64,000 bases of DNA, taken from assembly GCA_026874595.1 (NCBI GenBank), contig CM049311.1:67030453-67094452 (forward strand). The letters are read 5' to 3'. Position numbers and translations under genes: made by a program. The notes beneath the pieces were generated by a model. It was not told the DNA's origin, searched no databases, and worked only from the letters and a program-made list of their open reading frames with translations. This DNA is from Sipunculus nudus (lineage: Eukaryota > Annelida > Sipuncula > Golfingiida > Sipunculidae). How positions within the stretch are numbered: position 1 is the stretch's first letter; each line of letters opens with the position of its first letter. This document shows, piece after piece, positions 46,978 through 59,337 of the stretch.

Positions 46978-48590
46978 AACTTGTTGAAAGAGAAAACAAA
47001 ATCAGTTATTTATTAACGATTATACTCTGGCGTCAACCATGGAGGCTCGATATACCAGGCAACTCGTCTCGGTTGGCACTACTAGTTTAACGGCTTACAG
47101 CTAAAATGCTGGAATATTGCACACAAGCACGTCTCACATGACAGCTTATAAACACACATACAGGCGCTTGGTGCACGTGCACTCATGTTAATGATTGAGC
47201 TGATTTCGTGGGCTCGGGCACCTGAGCACCAGCTGGGCTGTCCCAGGAAATCGGTAGCTCGTAGGGTCCAATGTCAGCTCTTGTGATGAGTGACAGCAGA
47301 GTCCAACGACATTTTTAATTTCCGTCTGAATTTTCAATTCTTTTGATGGCTTGATATGACAAGTCTGTGGCCTTATACTGACAAGTGACAACTCAACTGA
47401 CAATCTGTCCCCTGAATAAGCTTTGACACACCTTAGGGTAATTACGTGGTTATTTTCAGCCAAGGTGTGGGTCTTCTAGGGTTTCCAGGGTGCAATGGGG
47501 TTGATTACACACCCAGGACCGGTAGGTTCGATAGACACCGGGCCTGATTGACACTAGGTATAAAATGATAAAAGGCAGGAAGAGAGTGCAACCGCCTTGT
47601 AATTCGATCTCAAACCAAAATGGGACTCTACAGAATTAATTCGCCATTAAAACAATAGAGGCTGTTATCCCCATTAAATCATTCTAAATAAAATATTGAG
47701 GTCGCAATAAACGTGGCTCAATACTGTTGCAATATTCAGTGGGGTTTCCCCCATGTCTGATAAACATATTTTCATTCTAGTCTGTGAAAATAAAAGAGAC
47801 GCGGGATATGGACGTGAAGTGGTTACTACACGTGTACAAAGGGTGTGGATCCCGATGTTTCAGACACAGAATAAACATTGAACAATTAGTTTAATGCCCG
47901 GTCCCTCGTTGTAATACAGTTTCACATTGTCGAAGGGCATCCAGTGTCTCAATTTTTATTGTTTCCTGATAACCCGGCCTGGTTTTTTATTAAAGCATAT
48001 AAACAGCTCCCAGCTGGAGCAAAATTCCCTCCAATTCAAGTCACGTTGGTTTAACGAAGTTGTTCCGGGGCTATCCTGGTACACACCTATTTGTTATCTT
48101 CTAAATAAGTTGAACCATTAAATGCTCCCGGGGTTTTAAATGCGGTGGTTACTAGGTACAAAACCATTCGTCAGCTTGACGGCGGCGTAAGAAGCCCTCA
48201 CCTCCCTCACCTTTAGAACCGTTGGGTAATACAAAATATGTTAAGGTCCTTACTCCTTGCATAAGTATTAAATGACTGATGACTCGTGAGTTTTAAGTTA
48301 AATAATTGTTTTTAAGGTTTAAATTAAAACATAAGCCCATCACCAGGATGAAGAGTGTTTTTGAGGTCGCGGAGAGATATAAGTATCCCAGGAATCAACT
48401 TTTTCTTCTGGACCCAAGGGACGTGATAGTTTACTGTTGATAAATACTAAGAATGCATCAGCTGTTTATATTTTACCGGTGGTTTCCCTGGTTTTTGAAG
48501 ACTTCCTGCGTTGGAAGAACTAATGCAACAAGTGACGAATGGGTCATGACGCTCAGGTGTTTAGCATACAGTGATATAGTCGTGTCAGCG
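46978..48590. other. Repeat-free unique block
   Basis: About 1.6 kb of balanced composition without transposon ends or tandem repeats. It holds AATTAATTCGCCATTAAAAC and CCCATTAAATCATT motifs of homeodomain-site type. A 91-codon minus-strand frame (47188-47463) shows no recognisable domain. The best candidate here for conserved non-coding sequence, by appearance only. Confidence 0.3.
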
Positions 48591-48712
48591 CAAACCCAGT
48601 CCAAGTGCAAGTCAAAGTCCAGGCCACCCGAGTTCAAGTCCGAGTCCTTGAGGTTCGAGTCCAAGTCCGAGTCATATGGAACCCGAGGCCAAATCCGAGT
48701 CCGATTGAAAAC
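48591..48712. repeat. GAGTCCAAGTCCGAGTC-rich fragment, left part
   Basis: Short direct repeats of GAGTCC/AAGTCC. The same motif in the same orientation occurs at 51960-52080, on the far side of the LTR-like unit D, so these may be two halves of one split element. Confidence 0.55.
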
Positions 48713-49676
48713 ATATATTCTTACAACACAATTTAAAATGGAAATTTCAGATTCCCATGTACAGTTATAAAGTTATTTCACACATGCCTTTACCATAATA
48801 GCTAATTACATCTTTGGCTGCTGATGGTGAAAAAAAGCTTGGTACGGTACCTAATAATAACAGATCGCGTAAGAGTGAAGAGCCTAAATATTGTTATGGA
48901 GATAAAAAAATCATATTTCGCAACACTAAGCAGCGTTAAATGTCTAGGGGAATGAACAAAGAAGTCAGTGTTTTTTTGTTTACAAACAATTATAATTTAT
49001 TCTTAGAACAATCCTAACATTACAATACACTAAATCAATACAATTACACAGTATAACAACAATAAAGATGTACATTACCAAAGTGTCCAGATCCTAGGCT
49101 TTGATTTCTGGATACCACCACTGTCATAGCTCAACAACAGTCCTTTAACACAAATATTCAAGATGAACAGTTCATGTAAATCTTCTCAGAGTACCGTCCG
49201 ATTTAATCGCGAAAACAATATGTTGTTATCCAAATATACACTGCTGCTAATAATCCCAAAGGCAAACTGAAGACAAAATCTGTTAAAATCTGTTACAAAG
49301 TCCGATGAATGTCTATAAGTTCTGCAATTATCGGAAAGGTCTCAAAACTGACGATTGAGTCAAACTCTTCTGTGTCCGCTGGTATTTTTCTCTCTGCCGG
49401 CTCTAAACACAGCGCCTAATTATAGCTTTTTCACCCGAAGCCGAGAATCTTAAATTTCCACGAACATTCCAAACGCAACAATACACGTACCCCCACAGCG
49501 CCTGTACAGACCAGAACCTTCCAGAACATAAAGAACGCTGTGTCTCCACACAACAATACACGTGCGCCCACAGCGCCTGAACAGACCCGAACCATCTAGA
49601 CTACACTAAGTACTGTGTTTACTCTCCGCGAGAGTTCAGCAAATGCGGCTCCCACAGCAGCGCACAGGGTCTGCGC

Positions 49677-49680
49677 TTAA
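49677..49680. repeat. Target duplication TTAA, left
   Basis: Pairs with 51793-51796 around the inner element. Confidence 0.8.
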
Positions 49681-51792
49681 GGTGGCAGGACTGGTCCCCC
49701 CGACCTGACTTTGTTTCAGTTTTTCCTTTGCATTGAACAATCTAATGCTTTAATACCCCCTAAAGTATACATTTTCTGAAAGCTAAGAAAATTCTCTATA
49801 GTTTAGTGATAATAAACTTTGTTTCTGTTGAACAGGTTTGAATTTGTAAGAATTTTAATTTAATTTTAATATTTAACAAAAAACCGTTTATTCCAGCACA
49901 ACTAAAGCAGATACAGAAAATCTTCTTAAATAAATCGAGAATTTAGATAATAATCCCCAGGTGTTTTTTTTAGTGAGATAAGTTTAAAAATTACGATTTT
50001 ACAGAGTATTTAATTTTGAAATCTTCACTAATCATTTAATTTTTCACTTTTACCTTAATAAAATCCTTCAAATTTAGTATAGGCGTAAAATAAAAAAAAA
50101 ACGCTTTTTAGAAGACATATTAACAATTACATATATCAAAGATGGTATGTTTCGGACAAATACTTACTGATAAATAACGCTCTAAAGATAAGGTGTTCAG
50201 GTGAAATGATGTTTCGACAAAATGGCCAAAAACTATATATTCGTAGAGATCATTCGTCCTACACACGTAACTAACCACAACTTCATGTTGACAGTCACAT
50301 GAATTTGGTCAAGACGGTGCTTCTTATCAAACCATGCTATAATAACATGGAGTAATTGACTATTTTGCTATAAAAACGTATTAAAAAGATAAAAGTTTGA
50401 CCTGTCACACCAGCGACTTGTCAAACACCACGTCCATAGACTTCGGTAGGCGGAGCTTACAGTTTTGGCCGAGTGCCAAGGTGCGCTGAGCACCCGACAA
50501 CCGGGACCCGCGGCTGAACAGGTGCATAGCCGGGCCTAATAGGTAACCGCGTGTTTATACAGGAACAAGGGGGGCGGGATCTATGGCAATTCAAGGAGAA
50601 CGAAGATTGATTTACTTTTTACGGTTTACATACATTATAGTTATTTGGGAGTTGACAATAGAGACGAGTTTATAACGATCATACAAATCTCGCATACACA
50701 TACAAGTCATATGTGAAATCTGGACTTAATGTTTATTGGAGGGTTAAATAGGAAGACGATGGTTTGTAACATTCATACATCATGCACACACATTCAAGTG
50801 ATAACTGACCTCGTTATAACTGTTTGTATAGTAATTAGTGTCCATTAGTAAATAGTTACTAGATCTTTCTGGTTGAATGCACATATCCGAAGGTGCATCT
50901 AAATGAAATAGTATGTTGTTACAACAGCGGCTGACAATAGCGCGTTTAGTTGATAACACTGCCAAAATCGATAGGTGTTGGCCTCCGGTTTTCCTTCATG
51001 CGTAAACGTAGAGAAACCGTCATCAGACAATTCATCGTCGCTGGCCATCAGTTTGATCACGGAAGAAGGTTCGGCCCGCTGAGACTTCTTGATATCATTC
51101 AACTGCAGCATTTTTTTCAAGTGGCATTCGGGATTTGCGTCGTCGGCCCATGGTAGTTTCGTCTGGTATTGGCGTAATATGTTTTTGTTGCGGTGTTGAA
51201 AGTATGAATATCATAGACGTTATAGTTGGGATATGAAGCAGCTTATTATAAAGTAATTTTACGTATCTGTCCATAGGCTCAGGATTTAGCAGAAATAACA
51301 TGTCAAGTGAAAATTTGTGTCGGCGTAACATACCCGAAAAAAAGACAGAAAGGCCAATGACACTAACAGATCATTCACAAGGACGGGTTTGTTTGCAGTT
51401 AGAGTTATGGTTGCTCTCCAACGCTTATCAGTTGTATGCTCAGCTAATTAGAATGGGCTATCAAACGTCGACAGTCAGTTCTTGCCACCTCGTGCACGGA
51501 GGTACTTGGCCCATGCATTAATTAAACACTTGCATCTCGCGATTGGCTGAATGTCCAAGGTGAGGGCTGGGGGCAGAGTGATTGACAGGCCAGTGGCAGG
51601 GCTGGAGTTAGTTGACAAACACCCTGTCAACACATCTTGGTGTTTACTGAATAGAAACAACCCTTTTCCACAAAATGTAACCGGCGACCCAAAATGGGCT
51701 CAGCTGCATTAGATCCGCCCAGTATTCAATATTACGTATACCTTTTATTGAAAAAAACACCAATTTTTAGGATTTTGACCAGTCCTGCTACC
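49681..51792. mobile_element. TTAA-target DNA transposon (piggyBac-like or Sola3-like)
   Basis: The left end reads GGTGGCAGGACTGGTC and the reverse complement of the right end reads GGTAGCAGGACTGGTC, a 16-bp inverted repeat with one mismatch. TTAA is on both sides. TTAA duplication is typical of piggyBac and also of Sola3 (established); the ends are not the usual CCC of piggyBac. The 2112-bp interior has short minus-strand frames only, at 50780-51331, including one with an acidic SDDELSDDGFSTF stretch and an overlapping one with MGRRRKSRMPLEK. They could be exons or frame-broken remains of a transposase N-terminus, but I cannot assign them. It is probably non-autonomous. Confidence 0.75.
50899..51331 (-). 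pseudogene. Unassigned open frames within the TTAA element
   Basis: Three overlapping minus-strand frames. 51331-51095 includes LLNPEPMDRYVKLLYNKLL and a basic GRRRKSR patch. 51120-50899 begins near MLQLNDIKKSQRAEP and has an acidic SDDELSDD patch, then a hydrophobic tail. A single frameshift would connect the basic and acidic patches, as might an intron. Basic and acidic N-terminal patches occur in many transposases, but no catalytic motif is visible. Function unknown. Confidence 0.25.
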
Positions 51793-51959
51793 TTAACACG
51801 AATCAGAATGCCTAGCACATGCCAAGTTATGTAAAATCCCGCGCATATTAAAACAGATACCTGTAACAGTAACATATAAAGTGTTACTATTTTTTAATAT
51901 TCTGTAAGTAGTTCGCATATGTACATACGGCTTTATAGTAAGTGACATTTTTTTCTATC

Positions 51960-52085
51960 GGACTCGAGTTGGATACCTCCTGATTTCTCGAGTCCTTACC
52001 CCCGATTACGAGTACAAGTCCGAGTCAAGGACATTCGAGTCCAAGTCCGAGTCCCTAAAAACGTGGACTCGAGTCATTAACCGTA
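51960..52085. repeat. GAGTCCAAGTCCGAGTC-rich fragment, right part
   Basis: Repeats of CGAGTCC, AAGTCCGAGTC and two GACTCGAGT motifs, ending at about 52075. Counterpart of 48591-48712. Confidence 0.55.
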
Positions 52086-52274
52086 TTCCTCATACATCAT
52101 GGGATTTGTTTCATTTATTCAGGGAAGGGTGTTTTCAGCACCATATGTCATGCAGGAAAAGGTAATATACTAGTATTGTATAAGGACAAATGGGCAGGGA
52201 GGCATTTCAACTACCGCGTTTTTATACCTGTGATTGGTACTTGATAACAGAAGACGGTAAATTTAATTTCTGTT

Positions 52275-52286
52275 TATTATTATTCA

Positions 52287-52333
<47 letters not shown>
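52275..52333. repeat. (ATT)n microsatellite
   Basis: About 19 ATT units. The 65-codon frame with a Leu run is its translation. Confidence 0.97.
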
Positions 52334-52335
<2 letters not shown>

Positions 52336-52797
52336 TATTGATAATATTATTATAATAATTATTGTATTATATTATTATTTTTATTAAAATTATAACTATT
52401 ATAATATTTATAATTATTATAATTATTGTTATTTCTATTTTTATTATTTTTATCATAGAATCATTGATCAACCTTTGAAATCATTTCATTCCCAATGTAG
52501 CTCTTCTTCTCCAATATTCAAATGCAAAAAATGAAAGCTAGGTCAAAACATTTTCACATTTTTTCATATTTATTGATAAAATTATTATAATAATTATTGT
52601 ATTATATTATTATTTTTATTAAAATTATAACTATTATAATATTTATAATTATTATAATTATTGTTATTTCTATTTTTATTATTTTTATCATAGAATCATT
52701 GATCAACCTTTGAAATCATTTCATTCGCAATGTAGCTCTTCTTCTCCAATATTCAAATGCAAAAAATGAAAGCTAGGTCAAAACATTTTCACATTTT
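52334..52797. repeat. Tandem duplication, ~229-bp copies, period 235
   Basis: 52334-52563 and 52569-52797 are near-identical, from TTTATTGATAA through AATCATTGATCAACC to ACATTTTCACATTTT. Only a few differences, so a recent duplication. Confidence 0.95.
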
Positions 52798-53657
52798 GAA
52801 TCAATTATATCACAAAATCCAAAGTGCTTAATGGTAATTGTTCATGTGTTATAACTTAACTGAATAGTTTTCCATCTTTCATGAGGAAAAGCATTGTGTG
52901 TCTTCCGCTAACACTGTCCAATAGGCTTTTATAATAAGTAGAATAACAATCTTGCTATCTTGTCATGATTTCCAGGTTTAAAATAAATTGGACATTTTTT
53001 TGGAAGAATGATGAAAGAAGAATGCAGACACCCAGTTTTTCTCAGATTGATTTTCATGTTAATCTTCGATACGAACCTTCCGGCTCTCTTGTTTAATATC
53101 TATGTTCGGTGGCTCAGGTGTTACAGTAAAAGCAATACAAAATCGGAGAACTTACTGCACCCACGTGGCAAGGCAGATTTGTAATCAGGTCAGAGGGTAG
53201 ATCCTAAAGGGATGTTGAACCTCACATTTTATGACAAACGTCCCATCAGATAGTAAATGTGAACATATACCGAATATTCGTTTAAACCTACAACACCAAA
53301 CAATAAATCTTTTGGTCTGAACGTTAAAAATTGGAATATATGTCGTTTAATACCAGCTTTAATAAAAACAAAGTTATTTTCGGTGTGGAGATTTTAGATT
53401 TGAGATGCATTCGATTTTAAGATGTTTTATCATACGAATGATGATTCTGTTTTGTAATACTTTCACAGTAATGTAAAAAAGATAAACCAAAAATGACCTG
53501 TAGCCATAAATAAATATTTTCAATGTAAGAATCAATGGCACAGGAACTTTATCAGAATCATCTTCCCACACCTCCAATGGCCGATCACCAAACTCATTCA
53601 CTTAAACACTTAGCTAGAATGCTATTCGCTATCAGCATTCCTCCGCCAATAAAAACT
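52798..53657. other. Non-coding sequence
   Basis: AT-rich; nothing recognised. Confidence 0.4.
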
Positions 53658-54200
53658 GGGGGTCTCGAATTTGTTGTAGAATATAGAATTAAAGTAACAC
53701 GTGAAATAAAGCCACGGTCGAGGGGTCTCGATTTTGTTGTAAAATCTCAAATTAAAGTTCCACATAAAATAAAGCCACGGTCGAGGGGTCTCGATTTTAT
53801 TGTAGAATCTCGAGATAAAGTTTCACATGAAATAAAGCCATGGTCGGGGGTCTCGATTTTATTGTAGAATCTGAAATAAATTCCACATCAAATAAAGCCA
53901 CGGTCGAGGGGGCTCGATTTTATTGTAAAATCTCGAGTTAAAGTTCCACATGAAATAAAGCCACGGTCGAGGGGTTTCGATTTTGTTGTAGAATCTGAAT
54001 TTTAAATTCCACATCAAATATATCCACGTTCGTGGGGTCTCGATTTTGTTGTAGAATCTCCAGTTAAAGTACAACATAATTAAGCCACGGTCGAGGGTTT
54101 CGATTTTGTTGTAGAATCTCGAGTTAAAGTTCCACTTGAAATAAAGCAACGATTGAGGGGTCTCGATTTTGTTGAAGAGAGTACCACATAAAAATAAAGT
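53658..54200. repeat. 62/63-bp minisatellite, about 8.5 copies
   Basis: Each unit carries GGGGTCTCGATTTTGTTGTA, GAATCTCGAGTTAAAGTTCC and AAATAAAGCCACGGTCGA with scattered changes. Several units are 63 bp, so a reading frame with a 21-residue period stays open on both strands (53535-53867 plus, 53859-54212 minus). Later units shift phase, so these frames are by-products of period length. Confidence 0.92.
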
Positions 54201-56625
54201 GACGACACACATTACAATGAGTATATCCTCTGATGTTCGAAACGAATCTGTGTAGTTTTATACTTTATTCACTTCACTTAATTATCATGAATCACTTTAA
54301 ATGATATGGAAACGGAAGGAGTTTTCCTTTGGTTTGTGCTTCGAGTTGTTAATGAATATTAAATAAAGAATAACTGCGAGAACTCAATGCGACAATAATG
54401 CAGGTGATCTGACAGTATAGGTTTAAAAAGTTTGCACTGTAGATTATATCACCGCTCTGTTGGAATCATTTCATAAATTAAATTAAACAGAAGCTAGATT
54501 TTAAGCTGAGTAAGAATAGGGGTGCGCGCAAACAACCCGGATATATTCATGGCCTGCAAACCGTTTGGTACGGGAGCAGTGTGGTTTTCATTGTTATTTC
54601 AGAACTTGTTTAATTAGTTAATTCAATAATGTTAGACCATTAAAATTCGACTTGAATAAGCACGAATATTGATTAAACAAGTAACAGAATCAAATGTGGA
54701 TTTTAAAAGTTCGAACTTCTGTTGCATATCTTTATCAGAATTTTAAAGGGGAAATATACCTGCGAAGTTATTAAGGTGTGGGCCCCACAATTCTATAATC
54801 GCTAATAAGGGAAATAAATATACCAATGACGCCTCTTCCACGTCTGTCAATACGCTTACAAGCATCGGAGTCATCTCCTCCCTGCTTGAGCGAAGTGCAA
54901 ATAACTCTGAAATGTCATGATATGTTTCTTGATATGTTACAGCAGCTTCATTCTGCTAATGCATTCAAAGACCTTTATTCGGCGGCGCTATCTGGTTTCT
55001 TTTCATTAACATTTAACAAGCTTGCAGGTTTTCAGACCGAAATGTCAATCAAACACAACGAATAAAATGCAAGCAATACACTCGACGTAATTCGTTGTCT
55101 GAAAAGAACACGTGAACCAGAAATAGGACTGGCTTATTTGATTTGTTTGATTCTCGATGCCTTCCAGGTAATGCGAAAAGTTGACCAAAACATCGCACCA
55201 GTGTACGCGAGTCATTTGTTTAGTTCAATTGCCCTATTCATTGTTCATGAAATAGACGCCAGTGCCGGTCACTGAATCAAGGTCTGTGAAAACGTATCCA
55301 CAGACGTGGAAGTATGAAAATACGTTTCACGATTTGGACGGCGACGAAAGGGTCATATCCACGCCTATAGTGAGAGTGATTCAGTGACTACATTTCTCTC
55401 CTTACGCTCTTGTTATACGCCGCAGTCATTGTGTTACTCCTTTATTTTAACCACGGCTGGTTACATACGCAGGACAAAACTGTTCAGACCAGTGAATCAA
55501 GTTTGCGAACCACAATGTTCTAATTTCATTGGTTTTAAAATTTTAAGCCCTGGTGGCAAACCAAGTAACGACTACTAAAGCTGACGGTGGTGAAATTAGG
55601 TACAGAACGAATGCAACGTATCATTTTTTCATATATTTTATTGCAAAGGTCATATAATACACATTACATCCATTTTGAATACAATCACACCAAACACAAT
55701 GCATACGGTTTATACAAACCACGTATACAAAGGTTTAATTGTACATTGTACATACATTATATACATACATTCTAATGCTTCTTACAGAATACATATATTT
55801 TCTTTGCTTTTGCCTTTCAAATTGAGACTACAGAAGTTACTGACTTTTACGTTTCCTTTATTTTGTCCATTTTTCAAAAATGTGTAGAAATTTTACATTA
55901 TTTTTGTGCTATCATATGCTAAATTTTACTATATATTTCAACCTCCTCACAAAAACTGACATTAAATTACATGTATTCTGGTTATATTACTTACTGCAAC
56001 AGTAAACAAACATTTTAAAATATAGGCGCACCTGATCTATGAAAAGTTTATTCTTTATTGGATACCATCCAAGCAATACAAGCAAGGTTTAAGGTGGAAT
56101 GACCAATTCATCCAGTCTACATTTTTCCTTAGTCTATGATTCTATAAGGTAATACGGACAACGGTGCTTTCAACTAAGAATTCTCTGTATTGTATATCCA
56201 CTGAAATTTTACAGAGAACTCCAAAGTGTCTATCAAAGTGTCCCAGAAAACAATATTATCCTATATTGTATCTCTTATCTGGACTAAGGATGAGGAGGGA
56301 CGTAGTTGAATTCAGTTCCACATATATAATAAACATATTTTAAAATACAAGATAGTATATTTGAAAGTTTTTATAATATACCCCTCTGATAAAACCTTCA
56401 TTATATTTCAGATTCTCACCTCACAATCATTTTTAGCCAATCACCTGATATTGCGGCTAATATGGATCTAGATTCGAGATAAACTACTTATCTAATATTT
56501 GATTATTTTTATTCATTTTTTACCGTTTTGATATTTTTCTTTCCATTCATACCAGATTTTTTTTGGGTGGAGGTAACCGCCTACATTATTTAAACGTTAA
56601 CTTAACTACGTATATGTAAGTCTGC
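54201..56625. other. Unique non-coding sequence
   Basis: No repeats. 54790-55560 is of balanced composition, and a 79-codon frame at 54826-55065 begins at ATG but matches nothing. 55600-56600 is AT-rich. Confidence 0.35.
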
Positions 56626-56905
56626 AGAATTACATTCCGGTTTCGGACGTCTGTGACTGGACAGTATCCCACGATTCCTATCATTTTATATCCTGGCATC
56701 ATATCCTGCGGTCCCTTGGTGCATAACACACTCTTTTCCGTGAGTGAAACACGGCCGTGGGGCACGGCCTTCCCATTAAGACTTCAGAGCGCTCACGATG
56801 GGTTGGGGCCGACCGTGAAAAATCTCACCGCCTCGGCTGAGATTCGAACTCACGATCTCCAGGTTTTGAGTCCTGTACTTTTAGGCACTGAAAAAGACTT
56901 AATTC
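56626..56905 (-). mobile_element. tRNA-derived SINE
   Basis: On the minus strand a tRNA-like head with a good B box (AGTTCGAATCT, 56840-56850), preceded at tRNA spacing by a degenerate A box and by ACTCAAAACCTGGAG at the anticodon arm (CAA-like). The body continues with GGCCCCAACCCATCG and ends near 56630. A different family from the 30-kb SINE. Borders are approximate. Confidence 0.65.
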
Positions 56906-57914
56906 CTAAACCGTGGGTTTTTACACCAGGGTCGGCACAGGGCAAAGAATTGTAATCATACCGTTGAGAGTGTGGCATCGCATTGTGCATCAAACCAATG
57001 AGAGCGAGGTGTCGCGAGTTTGAAACTTGGAGTAAGATGCACAATACGAAGACACGCTTTTAACAATTTTTTCCCCTTTGCCCGCCCTGAATCTGGAATT
57101 GTTATACAAAGCAGCTGTTAGAGTGAAGGAAATATAGAACAACTGCAGGGTATAACCGCTGTATACCCGAGGAGTTGATAAAGAGACTGGCAAGATATGT
57201 AAAAAAAATGTTCCCTTGCTGGTCATGAAAATGGTCTAAATATATAATACGTTTTTATCAGTCAATTTACCAAGAGCAAAAACTCTGCCACAGTTTACCT
57301 ATCATGGCAGCGGGCGTAACGCTCCACGAAACAAAAAAAACACTTGTAGGAATTATCGATAAAACGTTATTGGACAAAGCTGGTATTTTTTGCAGCATGG
57401 ATTTATGGCTGCCTGCACTGTGATTATATATCATCTCTGATCCTGGTGTCACTATGTGGCAATCTGGCCCTCTAACCATCAAATGAGTACTATAATGAAT
57501 TGAGTGAACGGGTGATTTAGTAGCCCGTCAGACGGAAAGCCGGTCTGCGTAATGAATTTTCCATTGTTCTTTTGCTCTTCCCACTTCTGAACCATCGCGG
57601 TTTTCAGGATGCCACGGGGTCATCGAGTGCGTGTAAAGTCCGCAATGATTACCAGCAAGTCAAACGGTTATGGATTTTACGACATGGAGTAAATATGGCT
57701 TCCACACGGGATAGGCTAACTCCATTAAATCTACGTCGCCTCGCAGGAAACGGGCCCTGGGGTGAGGAGGCGTGCTTCATTTTTTTAGGTCCTTTGATTT
57801 GTGCTGCCATCTTTTGGTAAAAATTAAATGTATTTAAAAATATGAACGTTTAGTGATCAGTTTTAAATTTTCATTATTCATTTGAAAGAACAGGAAGCTA
57901 ATTAAAAAGCTAGT
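56906..57914. other. Unique non-coding sequence
   Basis: Mixed composition. 57490-57820 is GC-richer with an 82-codon frame of no recognisable type. No repeat structure. Confidence 0.35.
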
Positions 57915-58015
57915 CAGGGTTGTCAATACGTGGGGGTTTATTTCCACACACACACTCTATAGCAACAGGGGATGATCAATGTAATCACCCCCCTCCCCCT
58001 GCTTCTCAGAGGATA
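57915..58015. repeat. Fragment of the TCAATGTAATC/CCCCC repeat
   Basis: Shares ATGATCAATGTAATCA, a CCCCC-rich stretch and TCTCAGAGGATAATATTGG with the reverse complement of 3460-3558. Confidence 0.55.
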
Positions 58016-58129
58016 ATATTGGAAATCAAATGTCATGATAGTTACAATGATTGACTTTAAGTTGACTTGAGTTTAATAAAATAGTTTATATCTGAGCTTG
58101 GTTTACAATTGACCTTTTCTGAATAAATA

Positions 58130-58557
58130 CTGTGGTTGCCTTTTTGATCGCGAGGGTTTTAATTTCGCGATATTCGCGAATGGGAAATAATCGCGAAAAT
58201 GAAACCCTCGGGAATAATCGGCCAATTGAGAATGTCCTTCTATTTAGTGTAATCAATACTAATATGGTAATAGGTTAAAACAGAATTTTTTTTAATAAAT
58301 TACATCCTTGCAGGTATAGGAAAATGTAAGCCTTAAATTTGAACTAAACCACCAATGCTATGTGTGCGGGCCTATCATTATATAAGAAAATGTCACAAAC
58401 TCATGACTTATTCTCATTTTATAATACACACAGGTATATGGCTTTGCCAAAGATTTGATATAGGTTCTTGTGAGATCGCGAATATGAAACCCTCGCAAAA
58501 CATTAAAAATGGAAAAATCGCGAAATTTTAGCCTCGCGAATATGAAGCCAACCACAG
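58130..58557. mobile_element. CGCGAA-rich MITE with 5-bp duplication
   Basis: The left end reads CTGTGGTTGCCTTTTTGATC and the reverse complement of the right end reads CTGTGGTTGGCTTCATATTC. CGCGAGG follows in both. The perfect direct repeat AAATA lies on both sides (58125-58129 and 58558-58562). Subterminal regions are dense in TTCGCGA. Non-coding, 428 bp; superfamily unknown. Confidence 0.8.
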
Positions 58558-58574
58558 AAATAGCTTTTTTATAC

Positions 58575-58577
<3 letters not shown>

Positions 58578-58636
<59 letters not shown>
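58578..58636. repeat. (TA)n microsatellite
   Basis: About 29 TA units. Confidence 0.97.
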
Positions 58637-58642
<6 letters not shown>

Positions 58643-59330
58643 CATAATTGGAAACGTTTTTATTTCAATATTGATAGATTTATTTAAAAAGATATCAAGC
58701 TCCTAAATTTTCATATGTAAAGCTTGAGATTTTATAATGACTGAATGTTAAATGGAAAAGCTGAACTTGGTTACCATTACCAATGGAGAGGAAAAAAAGA
58801 TATCATAGCGCATACCTCCGCCAAGGTAAAACAGCCCTCCTGGATTCACCAACAACATGCAACTGCATCTTTCATGGCCTATATATAATCCGCCCCTCTA
58901 TACAAATTTTCGCGGTCATTTGTTACGGCCGTGTTTAAATGCTTGATTGACCTTGTTTTATATTGGTACACACAATGCATAGTGAGAGGGCCCAACTGTA
59001 CAGGAGCATAGAATAAGGCAAAAGCTGTAGTTAGAGCCTGCAAGGATACCTCTGCCGGCCCCGGGTTCCAAAATAAACTTTCGCGTGAACACAGTTCAGG
59101 GTCACAGTTCACAAGGCCTATATAACAAAGCCAGACCAATGAATGACCCGACTTTGAGTAGAATCCTTTAAATTTAGAATATATTATGGTGATACCATTT
59201 AACTCTACATTAAATCGATCGACCCTGGTGTATACCCATAACCTTCCAAAAAATGTTATCAAACCCGATCATATCTTTTTACGGCATGTTGTTAAACGAA
59301 CAAAGGAATAAATCCAAGTAACGGATCAGT

Positions 59331-59337
<7 letters not shown>
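58637..59337. other. Non-coding sequence
   Basis: Mixed composition. A 127-codon minus-strand frame (58879-59262) has no recognisable domain and is not called as a gene. Confidence 0.35.

Larger units (their letters stand above)
48840..51876 (-). mobile_element. LTR-like unit D, split by a TTAA-target element
   Basis: Outer parts 48840-49680 and 51793-51876 belong to the same family as A-C: on the minus strand it starts TGTTACTGTTACAGG and ends near GGTACCGTACC. Internal blocks match A closely (CCTAGGCTTTGATT, GTCCTTTAACACAAAT, AACAGTTCATGTAAATC, GCCTAGCACATGCCAAGTTA). The join at TTAA shows it was continuous before the inner element inserted. A U3-like part present here is missing from A. 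Confidence 0.6.

Noticed and set aside
47188-47463. 91-codon minus-strand frame in the repeat-free block
   Set aside because: No domain recognised. Kept only as part of a possible conserved non-coding block.
53658-54200. CRISPR-like array
   Set aside because: Units are contiguous with no unique spacers; it is a minisatellite in a eukaryotic context.
54826-55065. 79-codon plus-strand frame starting at ATG
   Set aside because: No similarity recognised; no splice or poly(A) context.
59020-59100. tRNA/SINE-like stretch around CCCCGGGTTCCAAAAT
   Set aside because: The B-box match is poor and no A box lies at the right distance.
58879-59262. 127-codon minus-strand frame
   Set aside because: No recognisable motif, and no promoter or splice support.
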